Assembly (NCBI GenBank): GCA_016649715.1
Contig: JAENXC010000012.1
Span: 39,711-103,710 of the forward strand
Source of the DNA: Flavobacteriaceae bacterium
GTDB taxonomy: Bacteria > Bacteroidota > Bacteroidia > Flavobacteriales > Flavobacteriaceae
Direction of reading: 5' to 3'
DNA length: 64,000 nt
Below the pieces are notes generated by a model. It was not told the origin of the DNA. It did not search any database and was given only the letters and a program-made list of their open reading frames with translations. The position numbers and the translations under genes are program-made. This document shows, in pieces, positions 32,599-40,170 of this stretch. The first letter of the stretch is position 1. Each line of letters starts with the position of its first letter.

Positions 32599-33807
32599 TT
32601 AGTTTAGTACCCCGCAGAAATCCAGGATTTTTTTGTTTTCAGGTAAAGTGATGTTTTTGAATTCGTTGTGCGCTACCAAAAATACCAAGATATCAGCCTT
32701 TTCTATCGCTTCATTTGTTGGGGTCAGTTTCCTTTCGGTTTCTTTTTTAAGGTTGGGTTCAACGTTTAGGGTTTTAAAACCTTCGTTTTTCAAAGCTTCA
32801 GAAACGTGTAATGCAGGAGATTCGCGTAAATCGTCAATATTGGGTTTGAAAGCAAGGCCCAAACAAGCAATAATTGCATCGCGACCCTTATCAATTTTGA
32901 AGCGGAGAGCTTCATTCTTTACTTTTTCAATGGCCCATTCGGTTTTATAGTTGTTTATTTCGCGAGCGGAACGAATTATTTTTGCTTCCTCAGGAAATTC
33001 GGAAACAATAAACCACGGGTCAACCGCAATACAGTGCCCGCCAACGCCAGTGCCAGGTTGCAGAATATTTACGCGCGGGTGTTTGTTTGCCAAACGGATC
33101 AATTCCCAAACGTTGATATTGGCTTTATCACAAATCATGGAAAGTTCATTGGCGAAAGCAATCTGCACATCGCGGGATGAGTTTTCAACCAATTTGCACA
33201 TTTCCGCAGTTTGTGAATTTGTTTTGTGCAATTCGCCTTTCACAAAATGTTTGTAGAACCAAACTGCACGTTCGGTTGAAGCTTCATCAATACCGCCAAT
33301 GGCGCGATCGTTTTGCTCCAATTCATAAATTACATTCCCTGGTAAAACTCTTTCTGGGCAATAGGCAATAAAAATTTCGCCTTTCAATTCTGGGCGTTTC
33401 TGAAAAATAATTTCTTGTACTTTATATGTCGTTCCAACGGGGCTGGTAGATTCCAAAATGACCAAAGCACCTTTTTTCAGTGTCGGGATTAAATTGTTCA
33501 CGGCGCTTTCCACATACGAGAGGTCTGGTACGTGGTTTTCCTTAAATGGAGTGGGAACGGCAATTAAGTAAACGTCGGCTTGCACGGGTCTTGTGGCAGC
33601 CTTTAAAAGGCCTCCTTTAACCACGTGATGTACCAAGCCATCCAAATCTGGTTCTACAATGTGGATTTTCCCTTCGTTTATAGTGTTTACCACTTTTTGG
33701 GAAATATCAACTCCTGTTACATTAACTCCTTTGCTGGCTATCAAGGCTGCGGTGGGCAAGCCTATGTAGCCAAGCCCCATCATCACTACTGTGGGTTTAT
33801 GCTCCAT
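32599..33807 (-). CDS. wecC: UDP-N-acetyl-D-mannosamine dehydrogenase
   Basis: A 402-residue enzyme of the UDP-sugar dehydrogenase family that oxidises UDP-ManNAc to UDP-ManNAcA with NAD. It shows MGLGYIGLPTAALIASKG, VILESTSPVGTT, YCPERVLPGNVIYEL, and the catalytic cysteine in GVGGHCIAVDPWF. The CPERVxPG and GGHCIxVDPWF blocks separate WecC from Ugd. The start overlaps the end of wecB by 11 bases, so the two are translationally coupled, which fits the pathway order. A related but distinct enzyme, Ugd, is at 17208-18527. ATG at 33807. Confidence 0.9.
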   Translation of the reverse strand: MEHKPTVVMMGLGYIGLPTAALIASKGVNVTGVDISQKVVNTINEGKIHIVEPDLDGLVHHVVKGGLLKAATRPVQADVYLIAVPTPFKENHVPDLSYVESAVNNLIPTLKKGALVILESTSPVGTTYKVQEIIFQKRPELKGEIFIAYCPERVLPGNVIYELEQNDRAIGGIDEASTERAVWFYKHFVKGELHKTNSQTAEMCKLVENSSRDVQIAFANELSMICDKANINVWELIRLANKHPRVNILQPGTGVGGHCIAVDPWFIVSEFPEEAKIIRSAREINNYKTEWAIEKVKNEALRFKIDKGRDAIIACLGLAFKPNIDDLRESPALHVSEALKNEGFKTLNVEPNLKKETERKLTPTNEAIEKADILVFLVAHNEFKNITLPENKKILDFCGVLN

Positions 33808-34933
33808 GGTTCAAATTCTTGATGAAATTTACAATTCGGGCTGTTGCTTTACCATCGCCATAGGGATTGTGCAACTGACTCATGTTGTTATAATACGCTA
33901 TATCTTCTAAAAGCTTTTGGGTCTCAGAAATTATTTTCTCCGTGTCTGTACCAACCAACAAAACGGTTCCTTCTTCAACAGCTTCGGGTCTTTCAGTAGT
34001 TTCGCGGGTTACCAAAACCGGTTTCCCTAAACTGGGTGCTTCCTCTTGGATTCCGCCGCTATCTGTTATAATTAGGAAAGATTTTTCCATCAGCCATATA
34101 AAAGCGGGATAGGCAAGTGGATCCGTTAAAAATATGTTTTCAATTCCCGAAAGCAGCTTATGCACGGGTTTTAGAACATTTGGATTTAAATGAACCGGAT
34201 AAATAATCTGTACATCTGGATTTTTCTCCGCTATGGTTTTTAATGCTGAACAGATTTTTATCAAGCCTTCGCCGTGGTTTTCCCTGCGATGGCCGGTTAC
34301 TAAAATTATTTTCTTCTTATAATCTAAAAGAGTCTTTAACTTTTCAATTTCGGCATCTTTGAAACTTTCGGAATTCACTTTGTCAATTCCATAAAGGAGC
34401 GCATCAATAACCGTATTTCCCGTTACTAAAATGTTTTCTTGAGAAATATTTTCAGCCAAAAGATTATTATTGGAAAGACTGGTTGGAGCAAAATGGTAAT
34501 CTGCAATTTTGCCTGTTAGTTGTCTGTTAAATTCCTCTGGAAACGGATATTGACGATCAAAAGTGCGAAGTCCAGCTTCCACGTGACAAATTTTCGCACC
34601 GCTGTAAAACGCAGCAATTCCCACTGCCATTGAAGTGGTTGTATCGCCGTGTACGTAAACGAAATCGGGTTTTACTTCATCTAAAACAGGTTTCATGTTT
34701 TCGATGATTGTAGCGGTAAGGCTATACAAGTTTTGATTGGGGCGCATTAGATTTAAGTCGTAATCGGGTACGATTTCGAAAAAATCTAAAACTTGATCCA
34801 GCATTTCACGATGCTGGGCGGTTACGCATACTTTAGTGTCAAAATTGTCATTTCTTAAAAATTCACACACCAAAGGCGCCATTTTTATAGCTTCAGGTCT
34901 TGTTCCAAAGACAATGAGATTTTTTTTCTTCAT
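33797..34933 (-). CDS. wecB: UDP-N-acetylglucosamine 2-epimerase (non-hydrolysing)
   Basis: A 378-residue enzyme converting UDP-GlcNAc to UDP-ManNAc. It has VFGTRPEAIKMAPLV (about 5-20), VHGDTTTSMAVGIAAFY, HVEAGLRTFDRQYPFPEEFNR and TDSGGIQEEAPSLGKPVLVTRETTERPE. These blocks and the length are standard for WecB/MnaA. It is 5 bases downstream of the Wzz-like gene and overlaps wecC. ATG at 34933. Confidence 0.93.
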   Translation of the reverse strand: MKKKNLIVFGTRPEAIKMAPLVCEFLRNDNFDTKVCVTAQHREMLDQVLDFFEIVPDYDLNLMRPNQNLYSLTATIIENMKPVLDEVKPDFVYVHGDTTTSMAVGIAAFYSGAKICHVEAGLRTFDRQYPFPEEFNRQLTGKIADYHFAPTSLSNNNLLAENISQENILVTGNTVIDALLYGIDKVNSESFKDAEIEKLKTLLDYKKKIILVTGHRRENHGEGLIKICSALKTIAEKNPDVQIIYPVHLNPNVLKPVHKLLSGIENIFLTDPLAYPAFIWLMEKSFLIITDSGGIQEEAPSLGKPVLVTRETTERPEAVEEGTVLLVGTDTEKIISETQKLLEDIAYYNNMSQLHNPYGDGKATARIVNFIKNLNHGA

Positions 34934-34938
34934 AATGG

Positions 34939-35913
34939 CTATCTCGCATCGTTTTGAGCAATATGCTTCATCTTTTTATAAAGATATTTCACAAAGAAAA
35001 AGCCCGAAAAGAGCAACACCAGAAGTAGTGGATATTTTACTTTATTGCTAATATGAAATCCAGAAAAATCTGAAACGTTATAATTGACTGCGGCCACTTT
35101 TATGATTTTCTGTTCATCCACTTTTTGCATATTCAGTTTTAGAAGATTGTACAAAAAACGTTCCTTGGATTCAAACAAATCGTTAAGTTGGCTATTATCA
35201 TTGACCATCACAGAAGGCGAATTGCTTTTATTTTTTTCAAGTAAAGAAGTAGCCTTGAGTATAGTATCTATCTGGGAAATCATTTTTTCAGAAGTCTCAA
35301 TCCTGAATTGAGTATTTTTTTGGCCAACTTCCTTGTACTCACTGAAATGTTGGTTGTCGTTAAAGTAGTTTTCAATGGAGTCAATAATTTCCTTTGAATG
35401 CTCTTTCCCCTTAATTTTAACGGTTATGTGCTGGTATTTGTAATACTGAAAATTTTGTGGATCTTTTATATAATCTGGAATATCCTGTTTGTCCGTTAAG
35501 GCTTTAAACAGATCCACGCGTTCGCGGGTTGCTGAGGCAAAATTGAATATATCTACAATAGGCTCGGCTTTCAAGCCTCTTAAATCACCATAATTTTCTC
35601 CAAATGCTTTTTGAAGGAAATCTTTATCGTTATCCCTTAGTTTGGAAGTAAGTGCATCCACTTTGTCATACAGATATTGGGTGCTCTCAAAATTTGGAAT
35701 TACTATCAATTCGTTATCAAAAACCTCGGTTTTGTTTTTGTCGAAATAATATCCGAGACCAACCCCAATAATTATTAAAACAACTACAACAATAATGTAC
35801 TTTATAAAAAACGAAATAACTAAAAAAAGTAGCTTCACAAAGGACCTGAAAAGACTTGAAATCTTCCCAAAAAGATACCCTAAATCTATTTCATCTTGAT
35901 TGTTCTGTGCCAT
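34939..35913 (-). CDS. Wzz-like chain-length determinant protein
   Basis: A 324-residue inner-membrane protein with two membrane helices, at about 36-56 (KYIIVVVVLIIIGVGLGYY) and about 292-312, and a periplasmic region between them with coiled-coil character. This topology is the Wzz/PCP type that sets polymer length. No Walker motif or tyrosine kinase domain follows, so it is a kinase-less type. It is preceded by rfbD (11 bases) and followed by wecB. ATG at 35913. Confidence 0.78.
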   Translation of the reverse strand: MAQNNQDEIDLGYLFGKISSLFRSFVKLLFLVISFFIKYIIVVVVLIIIGVGLGYYFDKNKTEVFDNELIVIPNFESTQYLYDKVDALTSKLRDNDKDFLQKAFGENYGDLRGLKAEPIVDIFNFASATRERVDLFKALTDKQDIPDYIKDPQNFQYYKYQHITVKIKGKEHSKEIIDSIENYFNDNQHFSEYKEVGQKNTQFRIETSEKMISQIDTILKATSLLEKNKSNSPSVMVNDNSQLNDLFESKERFLYNLLKLNMQKVDEQKIIKVAAVNYNVSDFSGFHISNKVKYPLLLVLLFSGFFFVKYLYKKMKHIAQNDAR

Positions 35914-35924
35914 AATAAATGCTA

Positions 35925-36785
35925 TTAATTAACTGATAGGTTTTTAATTACCGTTTTTAAACTTTTTTTCCAATCAACGGCAGGAATTGAAAATGCTTTT
36001 TGAACTTTTGAATTATCCATTACACTATACTCCGGCCGCGCGGCAAAAGTACGGTAATGGTTTGTTTTAGCAAGATTTGCATCTTTTAATTTTTCGGTTT
36101 GCAGCAGTATCGCTTCGGCAAAACCAAACCATGTGGTTTGGCCACTATTACTGTAATGATAAACGCTGTATTCGGCATAATCTTGTGCGATTACTTGAAG
36201 CAGCAAGTCCGCCAAATCATTGGCGTTTGTGGGAGTTCCTGTCTGCTCGGTGGTAATTGTTAGAGGTTTTCCTTCTTCGGCATATTTCAAAATAGTTTTT
36301 AAGAAATTGTGCCCGTATTGCGAATAGAGCCACGAAGTGCGGAAAATGAAATATCTATCACAGTTTTCTTCGATATATTTTTCACCTTTCAGCTTTGAAG
36401 CTCCGTAAACATTGATGGGGTTGGTGGCATCGGTTTCCGTGTAGGGGATTTTCTTTTTACCGTCAAAAACATAGTCGGTGGAAATATGGAGCAGGACAAC
36501 ATTCTTTTCTTTGCAGACTCCAGCCAAATTTTTTACAGCTTCGGCATTGATTGCAAACGCTTTTTCAGGTTCGCTTTCTGCTTTTTCAACATTGGTGTAT
36601 GCAGCTGCATTTATGCAATGTGAAAAGTTGTTTTTTCTGAAAAAATCAGTCAGCAATTCCACATTTTCAATATCGAGTTCTTCTTTTGAAACGAAGACAA
36701 ATTCAAGGTCGGGAAAACTGGAAGCAGCATATTTTATGCACCTGCCCAATTGTCCGTTTGCTCCTGTTACCAATATTTTTTTCAT
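35925..36785 (-). CDS. rfbD: dTDP-4-dehydrorhamnose reductase
   Basis: A 286-residue SDR enzyme, the last step to dTDP-L-rhamnose. N-terminal ILVTGANGQLGRC (about 4-16), INAAAYTNVEKAESEPEKAF, HISTDYVFDGKK and YGASKLKGEKY with the YxxxK pair are all in place. It forms an rml set with rfbC, rfbA and rfbB upstream. An 86-base gap with repeat elements separates it from rfbC. ATG at 36785. Confidence 0.93.
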   Translation of the reverse strand: MKKILVTGANGQLGRCIKYAASSFPDLEFVFVSKEELDIENVELLTDFFRKNNFSHCINAAAYTNVEKAESEPEKAFAINAEAVKNLAGVCKEKNVVLLHISTDYVFDGKKKIPYTETDATNPINVYGASKLKGEKYIEENCDRYFIFRTSWLYSQYGHNFLKTILKYAEEGKPLTITTEQTGTPTNANDLADLLLQVIAQDYAEYSVYHYSNSGQTTWFGFAEAILLQTEKLKDANLAKTNHYRTFAARPEYSVMDNSKVQKAFSIPAVDWKKSLKTVIKNLSVN

Positions 36786-36790
36786 ATCCC

Positions 36791-36902
36791 CTAAATCCCC
36801 GAAGGGGACTTTTGCTCTATCATTATAATATTACCTTTCCCATAAAGTAAGCAACTTCTAATATTTTAAACTCAATTATTGCTCCCTTCCCTTTGGGAAG
36901 GG
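36791..36902. repeat. Two palindromic repeats around the rfbD-rfbC gap
   Basis: A TCCCC-GA-AGGGGA element lies at 36796-36808 within a CCCCTAAATCCCC context. CCCTTCCC (36884-36891) pairs with GGGAAGGG (36895-36902), followed by GCTGGGGATGGGA. The second lies inside the end of rfbC and encodes its last residues. Confidence 0.75.
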
Positions 36903-37456
36903 CTGGGGATGGGACTCATAGCTTCCTCAAAACTGGGAAGTTCCAAATCTTTTTCTGAAATAATAAATTCTTCCTTTGGAAGATACCAATCCAACGCTAA
37001 GGTTGCGTCATTATAGATGATTCCGCTCTCTGAAGCTTTATCGTAATAGTTATCACATTTATAGGAAAAAATAGACTGTTCCGAAAGCGTTATAAAACCA
37101 TGTGCAAACCCTTTGGGAACAAAAAGTTGCAGGTGTTCCACATCGTCTAAAACAATAGAAAACGATTTTCCAAAGGTTTTAGAATCTTTCCGAATATCTA
37201 CCACAATGTCCAAAACTTTTCCTTTAACAACCCGAACCAGCTTGGCCTGCGCCATTTCACCGTGTTGAAAATGAAGTCCGCGCAAAACCCCTTTTGAGGA
37301 AACAGATTGATTGTCCTGCACAAAATCAACTTTTAAACCCGAAGTTTTTTCAAATACGTTTCGATTGTAGGTTTCATAAAAAAGTCCGCGTTCGTCCCGA
37401 AACACCTTCGGTTTCAAAATAAAACAATCTTTTAAAGGGGTTTTTTGTAGTTCCAA
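36872..37456 (-). CDS. rfbC: dTDP-4-dehydrorhamnose 3,5-epimerase with repeat-derived tail
   Basis: A 194-residue cupin-type epimerase of the rhamnose pathway. It has FRDERGLFYETYNRNVFE, GVLRGLHFQHGEMAQAKLVRV with the catalytic histidine, and VPKGFAHGFITLSE. The start is TTG at 37456, two bases after the rfbA stop. The C-terminal end MSPIPSPSQREGSNN, beyond the usual family end, is encoded by a palindromic repeat (36884-36915), so the natural stop seems to have been replaced. This should not disturb the active site. Confidence 0.92.
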   Translation of the reverse strand: MELQKTPLKDCFILKPKVFRDERGLFYETYNRNVFEKTSGLKVDFVQDNQSVSSKGVLRGLHFQHGEMAQAKLVRVVKGKVLDIVVDIRKDSKTFGKSFSIVLDDVEHLQLFVPKGFAHGFITLSEQSIFSYKCDNYYDKASESGIIYNDATLALDWYLPKEEFIISEKDLELPSFEEAMSPIPSPSQREGSNN

Positions 37457-37458
37457 AT

Positions 37459-38316
37459 TTAATCTAGTTGAAGTAAATGTTTTCCGTAACCGCTTTTCAA
37501 TAAAGGTTCAGCCAAAGCTATTAATTGTTCTTTTGAAATATAGCCCATTTCGTAAGCTGCTTCTTCAATTGCGCCAATTTTTAAGCCTTGTCGTTCCTCG
37601 ATAACCTCAACAAATTGGGCAGCCTGCATAAGCGAAGCAAAAGTTCCCGTGTCTAACCACGCCGTTCCTTTGTCCAGAATGCTGACGTTTAGTTTCCCTT
37701 TTTTCAAATAAACGTTGTTCACATCGGTTATTTCCAATTCACCGCGATCGCTGGGGTTTATGTTGGCGGCAATTTCAACCACGCTGTTGTCGTAAAAATA
37801 AATCCCCGGAACGGCATAATTTGATTTTGGATTTTTAGGTTTTTCCTCAATGGAAAGGGCTTTCCCGTCTTTGTCAAATTCTACAACACCATATCTTTCG
37901 GGGTCTAACACGTGATACGCATAGATTACGCCGCCATCAGGATTGTTGTTGGATTGCAAAAGTTCTTTTAGGCCGGAACCATAAAAAATATTATCGCCCA
38001 GAATTAAGGCAACTTTATCTTTCCCGATGAATTTCTTTCCAATAATAAAAGCTTCCGCAAGCCCATTGGGATTTGCCTGTTCAGCATACTGAAAGCTGCA
38101 ACCCAGTTTTTTACCATCGCCCAAAAGTTGTTTGAAAAGCGGCAGATCCTGCGGCGTGGAAATAATCAAAATATCCCTAATACCTGCAATCATCAATGTT
38201 GACAGCGGATAATAAATCATTGGTTTGTCATAAACTGGCATCAACTGCTTGCTAACCGCAAGGGTTATTGGGTGCAAACGGGTGCCGGAGCCTCCTGCTA
38301 AAATTATTCCTTTCAT
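37459..38316 (-). CDS. rfbA: Glucose-1-phosphate thymidylyltransferase
   Basis: A 285-residue nucleotidyltransferase, the first step of dTDP-rhamnose synthesis. It has [21 protein letters not shown] (about 4-24), [48 protein letters not shown] and the C-terminal YISKEQL and GYGKHLLQL. It is followed by rfbC with a two-base gap. Upstream, a 126-base gap and a toxin-antitoxin module separate it from rfbB. ATG at 38316. Confidence 0.95.
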   Translation of the reverse strand: MKGIILAGGSGTRLHPITLAVSKQLMPVYDKPMIYYPLSTLMIAGIRDILIISTPQDLPLFKQLLGDGKKLGCSFQYAEQANPNGLAEAFIIGKKFIGKDKVALILGDNIFYGSGLKELLQSNNNPDGGVIYAYHVLDPERYGVVEFDKDGKALSIEEKPKNPKSNYAVPGIYFYDNSVVEIAANINPSDRGELEITDVNNVYLKKGKLNVSILDKGTAWLDTGTFASLMQAAQFVEVIEERQGLKIGAIEEAAYEMGYISKEQLIALAEPLLKSGYGKHLLQLD

Positions 38317-38329
38317 CAGTTGTTATTTT

Positions 38330-38378
38330 GCCACGAATCTACGAATGACAGTATATTAATTATTCGTGAATTCTTGGC
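38330..38378. repeat. Imperfect inverted repeat (GCCACGAAT type), left of the toxin-antitoxin module
   Basis: GCCACGAATCTACGAAT at 38330 pairs imperfectly with ATTCGTGAATTCTTGGC ending at 38378. It is related to the perfect element at 39089-39132 on the other side of the module. Confidence 0.75.
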
Positions 38379-38441
38379 ATTTTTTTAAAACCTACAAAGA
38401 AGCCTCTTTCGTCGGGAAAACCTTGCAGGTTGATTTCGGAT

Positions 38442-38723
38442 TTAAAATAGATCGGAATGCGAACCAATTCTTGTTAGTTTTATAATTTTCGGAGATTCTA
38501 TTTGAAACCAAATAATTAAAAGGTCAGGTTTTATATGGCACTCCCAATCGCCTTTGTATTTACCCTTTAATTTATGGGGTTTCATAAACTTTGGAATTCC
38601 CTTTACGCCTTTATCTTTTAATAGATGCAAAACCTTACGGGTTTCCTCAAAATCAGTCGCACTTCTTTTGAATACTCTTTTTAAATCTTGTTTAAATTTG
38701 GAGCTTCTGACTAATAAGTACAT
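38442..38723 (-). CDS. YafQ-type (RelE superfamily) mRNA interferase toxin
   Basis: A 93-residue small basic protein. SSKFKQDLKRVFKRS at the N-terminus, PHKLKGKYKGDWECHIKPDLLIIWF in the middle and LTRIGSHSDLF at the end match the YafQ group of RelE-fold ribosome-dependent RNases, including the HKL-G-Y-G-x-W-E-x-H-I-x-P-D-L core and the terminal GSHSDLF. It follows the antitoxin gene with a one-base overlap (TGATG), the usual order. Interference with rfb gene expression is a possible effect of its place but is not shown. Confidence 0.87.
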   Translation of the reverse strand: MYLLVRSSKFKQDLKRVFKRSATDFEETRKVLHLLKDKGVKGIPKFMKPHKLKGKYKGDWECHIKPDLLIIWFQIESPKIIKLTRIGSHSDLF

Positions 38724-38962
38724 CAGTCCTTCCCATTCATTATATCATCCATAAATTGGTCTAAGTCGTCAACGGGTGTAAGGTTAATATCATTATGTAC
38801 CTCATATAGTGCCTTTTGCGTTTCTTCATTGGGCACATTGCCTACTTCCCTGTATAACAGATATTCAATATAATTGTTTAAGCTCCTTTTTTGAGCCTTT
38901 GCTTCCTCTTTTGCCATTTCCAGCAAATCCTTGTCAAGTCTGAATGCGGTTTGTACTTTCAT
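38723..38962 (-). CDS. Antitoxin of the YafQ-type module (RelB/DinJ-like)
   Basis: A 79-residue protein. MKVQTAFRLDKDLLEMAKEEA followed by a helix and NNYIEYLLYREVG is the ribbon-helix-helix pattern of RelB/DinJ-type antitoxins, with an acidic C-terminal tail (VDDLDQFMDDIMNGKD) that would wrap the toxin. It probably also represses its own operon by binding DNA. Its stop and the toxin start overlap by one base. It lies 178 bases from the start side of rfbB's end. ATG at 38962. Confidence 0.82.
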   Translation of the reverse strand: MKVQTAFRLDKDLLEMAKEEAKAQKRSLNNYIEYLLYREVGNVPNEETQKALYEVHNDINLTPVDDLDQFMDDIMNGKD

Positions 38963-39088
38963 TTATATGCGGTTTTAATAAGCTTCAAAGATCTTTGAGA
39001 CCTTTGAGGTTTGGTTGCTTTATTTCGCCAAATGTAAACAATAACAAGTTGTTATACAAATGTTATTTCAAAACAAGCTTTTATTCCA

Positions 39089-39132
39089 CCACGAATTCAC
39101 GAATAATTAAAAAAATACTCGTGAATTCGTGG
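39089..39132. repeat. Perfect inverted repeat (CCACGAATTCACGA), right of the toxin-antitoxin module
   Basis: CCACGAATTCACGA (39089-39102) and its exact complement (39119-39132), 16 bases apart. It is a few bases past the rfbB stop at 39140 and is related to the element at 38330-38378. Confidence 0.85.
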
Positions 39133-39139
39133 CTTTAAA

Positions 39140-40168
39140 CTATAATCTATCTCTATTTTCTAAATACCAAGAAATGGTTTTCTGGATGCCTGTTTCAAAA
39201 TTTTCATCTGCTTTCCAGCCCAATTCACTTTCTATTTTTGAAGCGTCAATGGCATACCTAAAATCATGACCGGGACGATCTTTTACAAACGCTATCTGTT
39301 GTTTATACGAATCTTTTTTCGGCCCGCCCGCCGTGGCGGGAAGCATTTCATCCAACAATTCACAGATCACATTCGCAATATAAAGGTTTTCACGTTCATT
39401 GCGACCGCCAATGTTGTAAGTTTCGCCCAGCTTTCCTTTTTCTAAAGCCAAATAGATTCCGCTGCAATGGTCCATAACATAAAGCCAATCACGAATGTTT
39501 TTTCCATTGCCATAAATGGGGATGGGTTCTCCTGAAATTGCTTTGCGGATTATTGTTGGAATCAATTTTTCCTTATGCTGATTGGGGCCGTAATTGTTGG
39601 AGCAGTTGGTTGTTACAACAGGCAAACCAAAGGTGTGAAAATAACTGCGCACAATAAAATCTGACGATGCTTTTGAAGCACTGTACGGACTGTTTGGCGC
39701 ATACGAAGTCTCTTCTGTAAATAGTCCTGTTTCACCCAAAGTTCCATAAACCTCATCGGTTGAAATATGCAGAAAACGTGCATTTTTGAATTTATCCTTT
39801 AAATCATTCGGCCCGTTCATCCATGTTTTATAAGCGCTTTGCAGCAAATTGAAAGTGCCCACAATGTTTGTCTGTATAAATTCCGAAGGACCCGAAATGG
39901 AGTTGTCCACATGGCTTTCCGCGGCAAAGTGAACAACTTTATGGAATTGTTGTTTTTCAAATAAATTCTGAATCAATTCAATATCACAAATATCTCCTTT
40001 AATAAAAGTAATTTTATCCGAAAAAGCTTCTAGATTTTTCAAATTTCCGGCATAGGTCAGCTTGTCCAGCACGAATATTTCATCTTCTGAATTTTTTAGG
40101 ACGTATTCCACATAATTGGAACCAATGAATCCTGCACCTCCGGTAATCAGCACTTTATCGTTTTTCAA
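39140..40168 (-). CDS. rfbB: dTDP-glucose 4,6-dehydratase
   Basis: A 342-residue SDR dehydratase, the second step of the rhamnose pathway. It has VLITGGAGFIGSNYVEYVL, HFAAESHVDNSI, HISTDEVYGTLG, APNSPYSASKASSDFIVRSY with the YxxxK pair, and NIRDWLYVMDHC. The start is TTG at 40168, two bases after the DUF6909 stop. About 40 residues from the family's usual end, MLPATAGGPKK comes from a GC-rich palindrome (39327-39340). It is parted from rfbA by the YafQ-type module. Confidence 0.93.
   Translation of the reverse strand: MKNDKVLITGGAGFIGSNYVEYVLKNSEDEIFVLDKLTYAGNLKNLEAFSDKITFIKGDICDIELIQNLFEKQQFHKVVHFAAESHVDNSISGPSEFIQTNIVGTFNLLQSAYKTWMNGPNDLKDKFKNARFLHISTDEVYGTLGETGLFTEETSYAPNSPYSASKASSDFIVRSYFHTFGLPVVTTNCSNNYGPNQHKEKLIPTIIRKAISGEPIPIYGNGKNIRDWLYVMDHCSGIYLALEKGKLGETYNIGGRNERENLYIANVICELLDEMLPATAGGPKKDSYKQQIAFVKDRPGHDFRYAIDASKIESELGWKADENFETGIQKTISWYLENRDRL
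39327..39340. repeat. CCCGCC/GGCGGG palindrome inside rfbB
   Basis: CCCGCCGTGGCGGG, in frame, giving PATAGG in a surface segment. The same core as 7960-7973. Confidence 0.75.
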
Positions 40169-40170
40169 AA

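Noticed and set aside
34585..34605. CACGTG near TTCCACGTGACAAA in wecB
   Set aside because: Only the inner core matches parS; it encodes the conserved HVEAG region, which explains the sequence.
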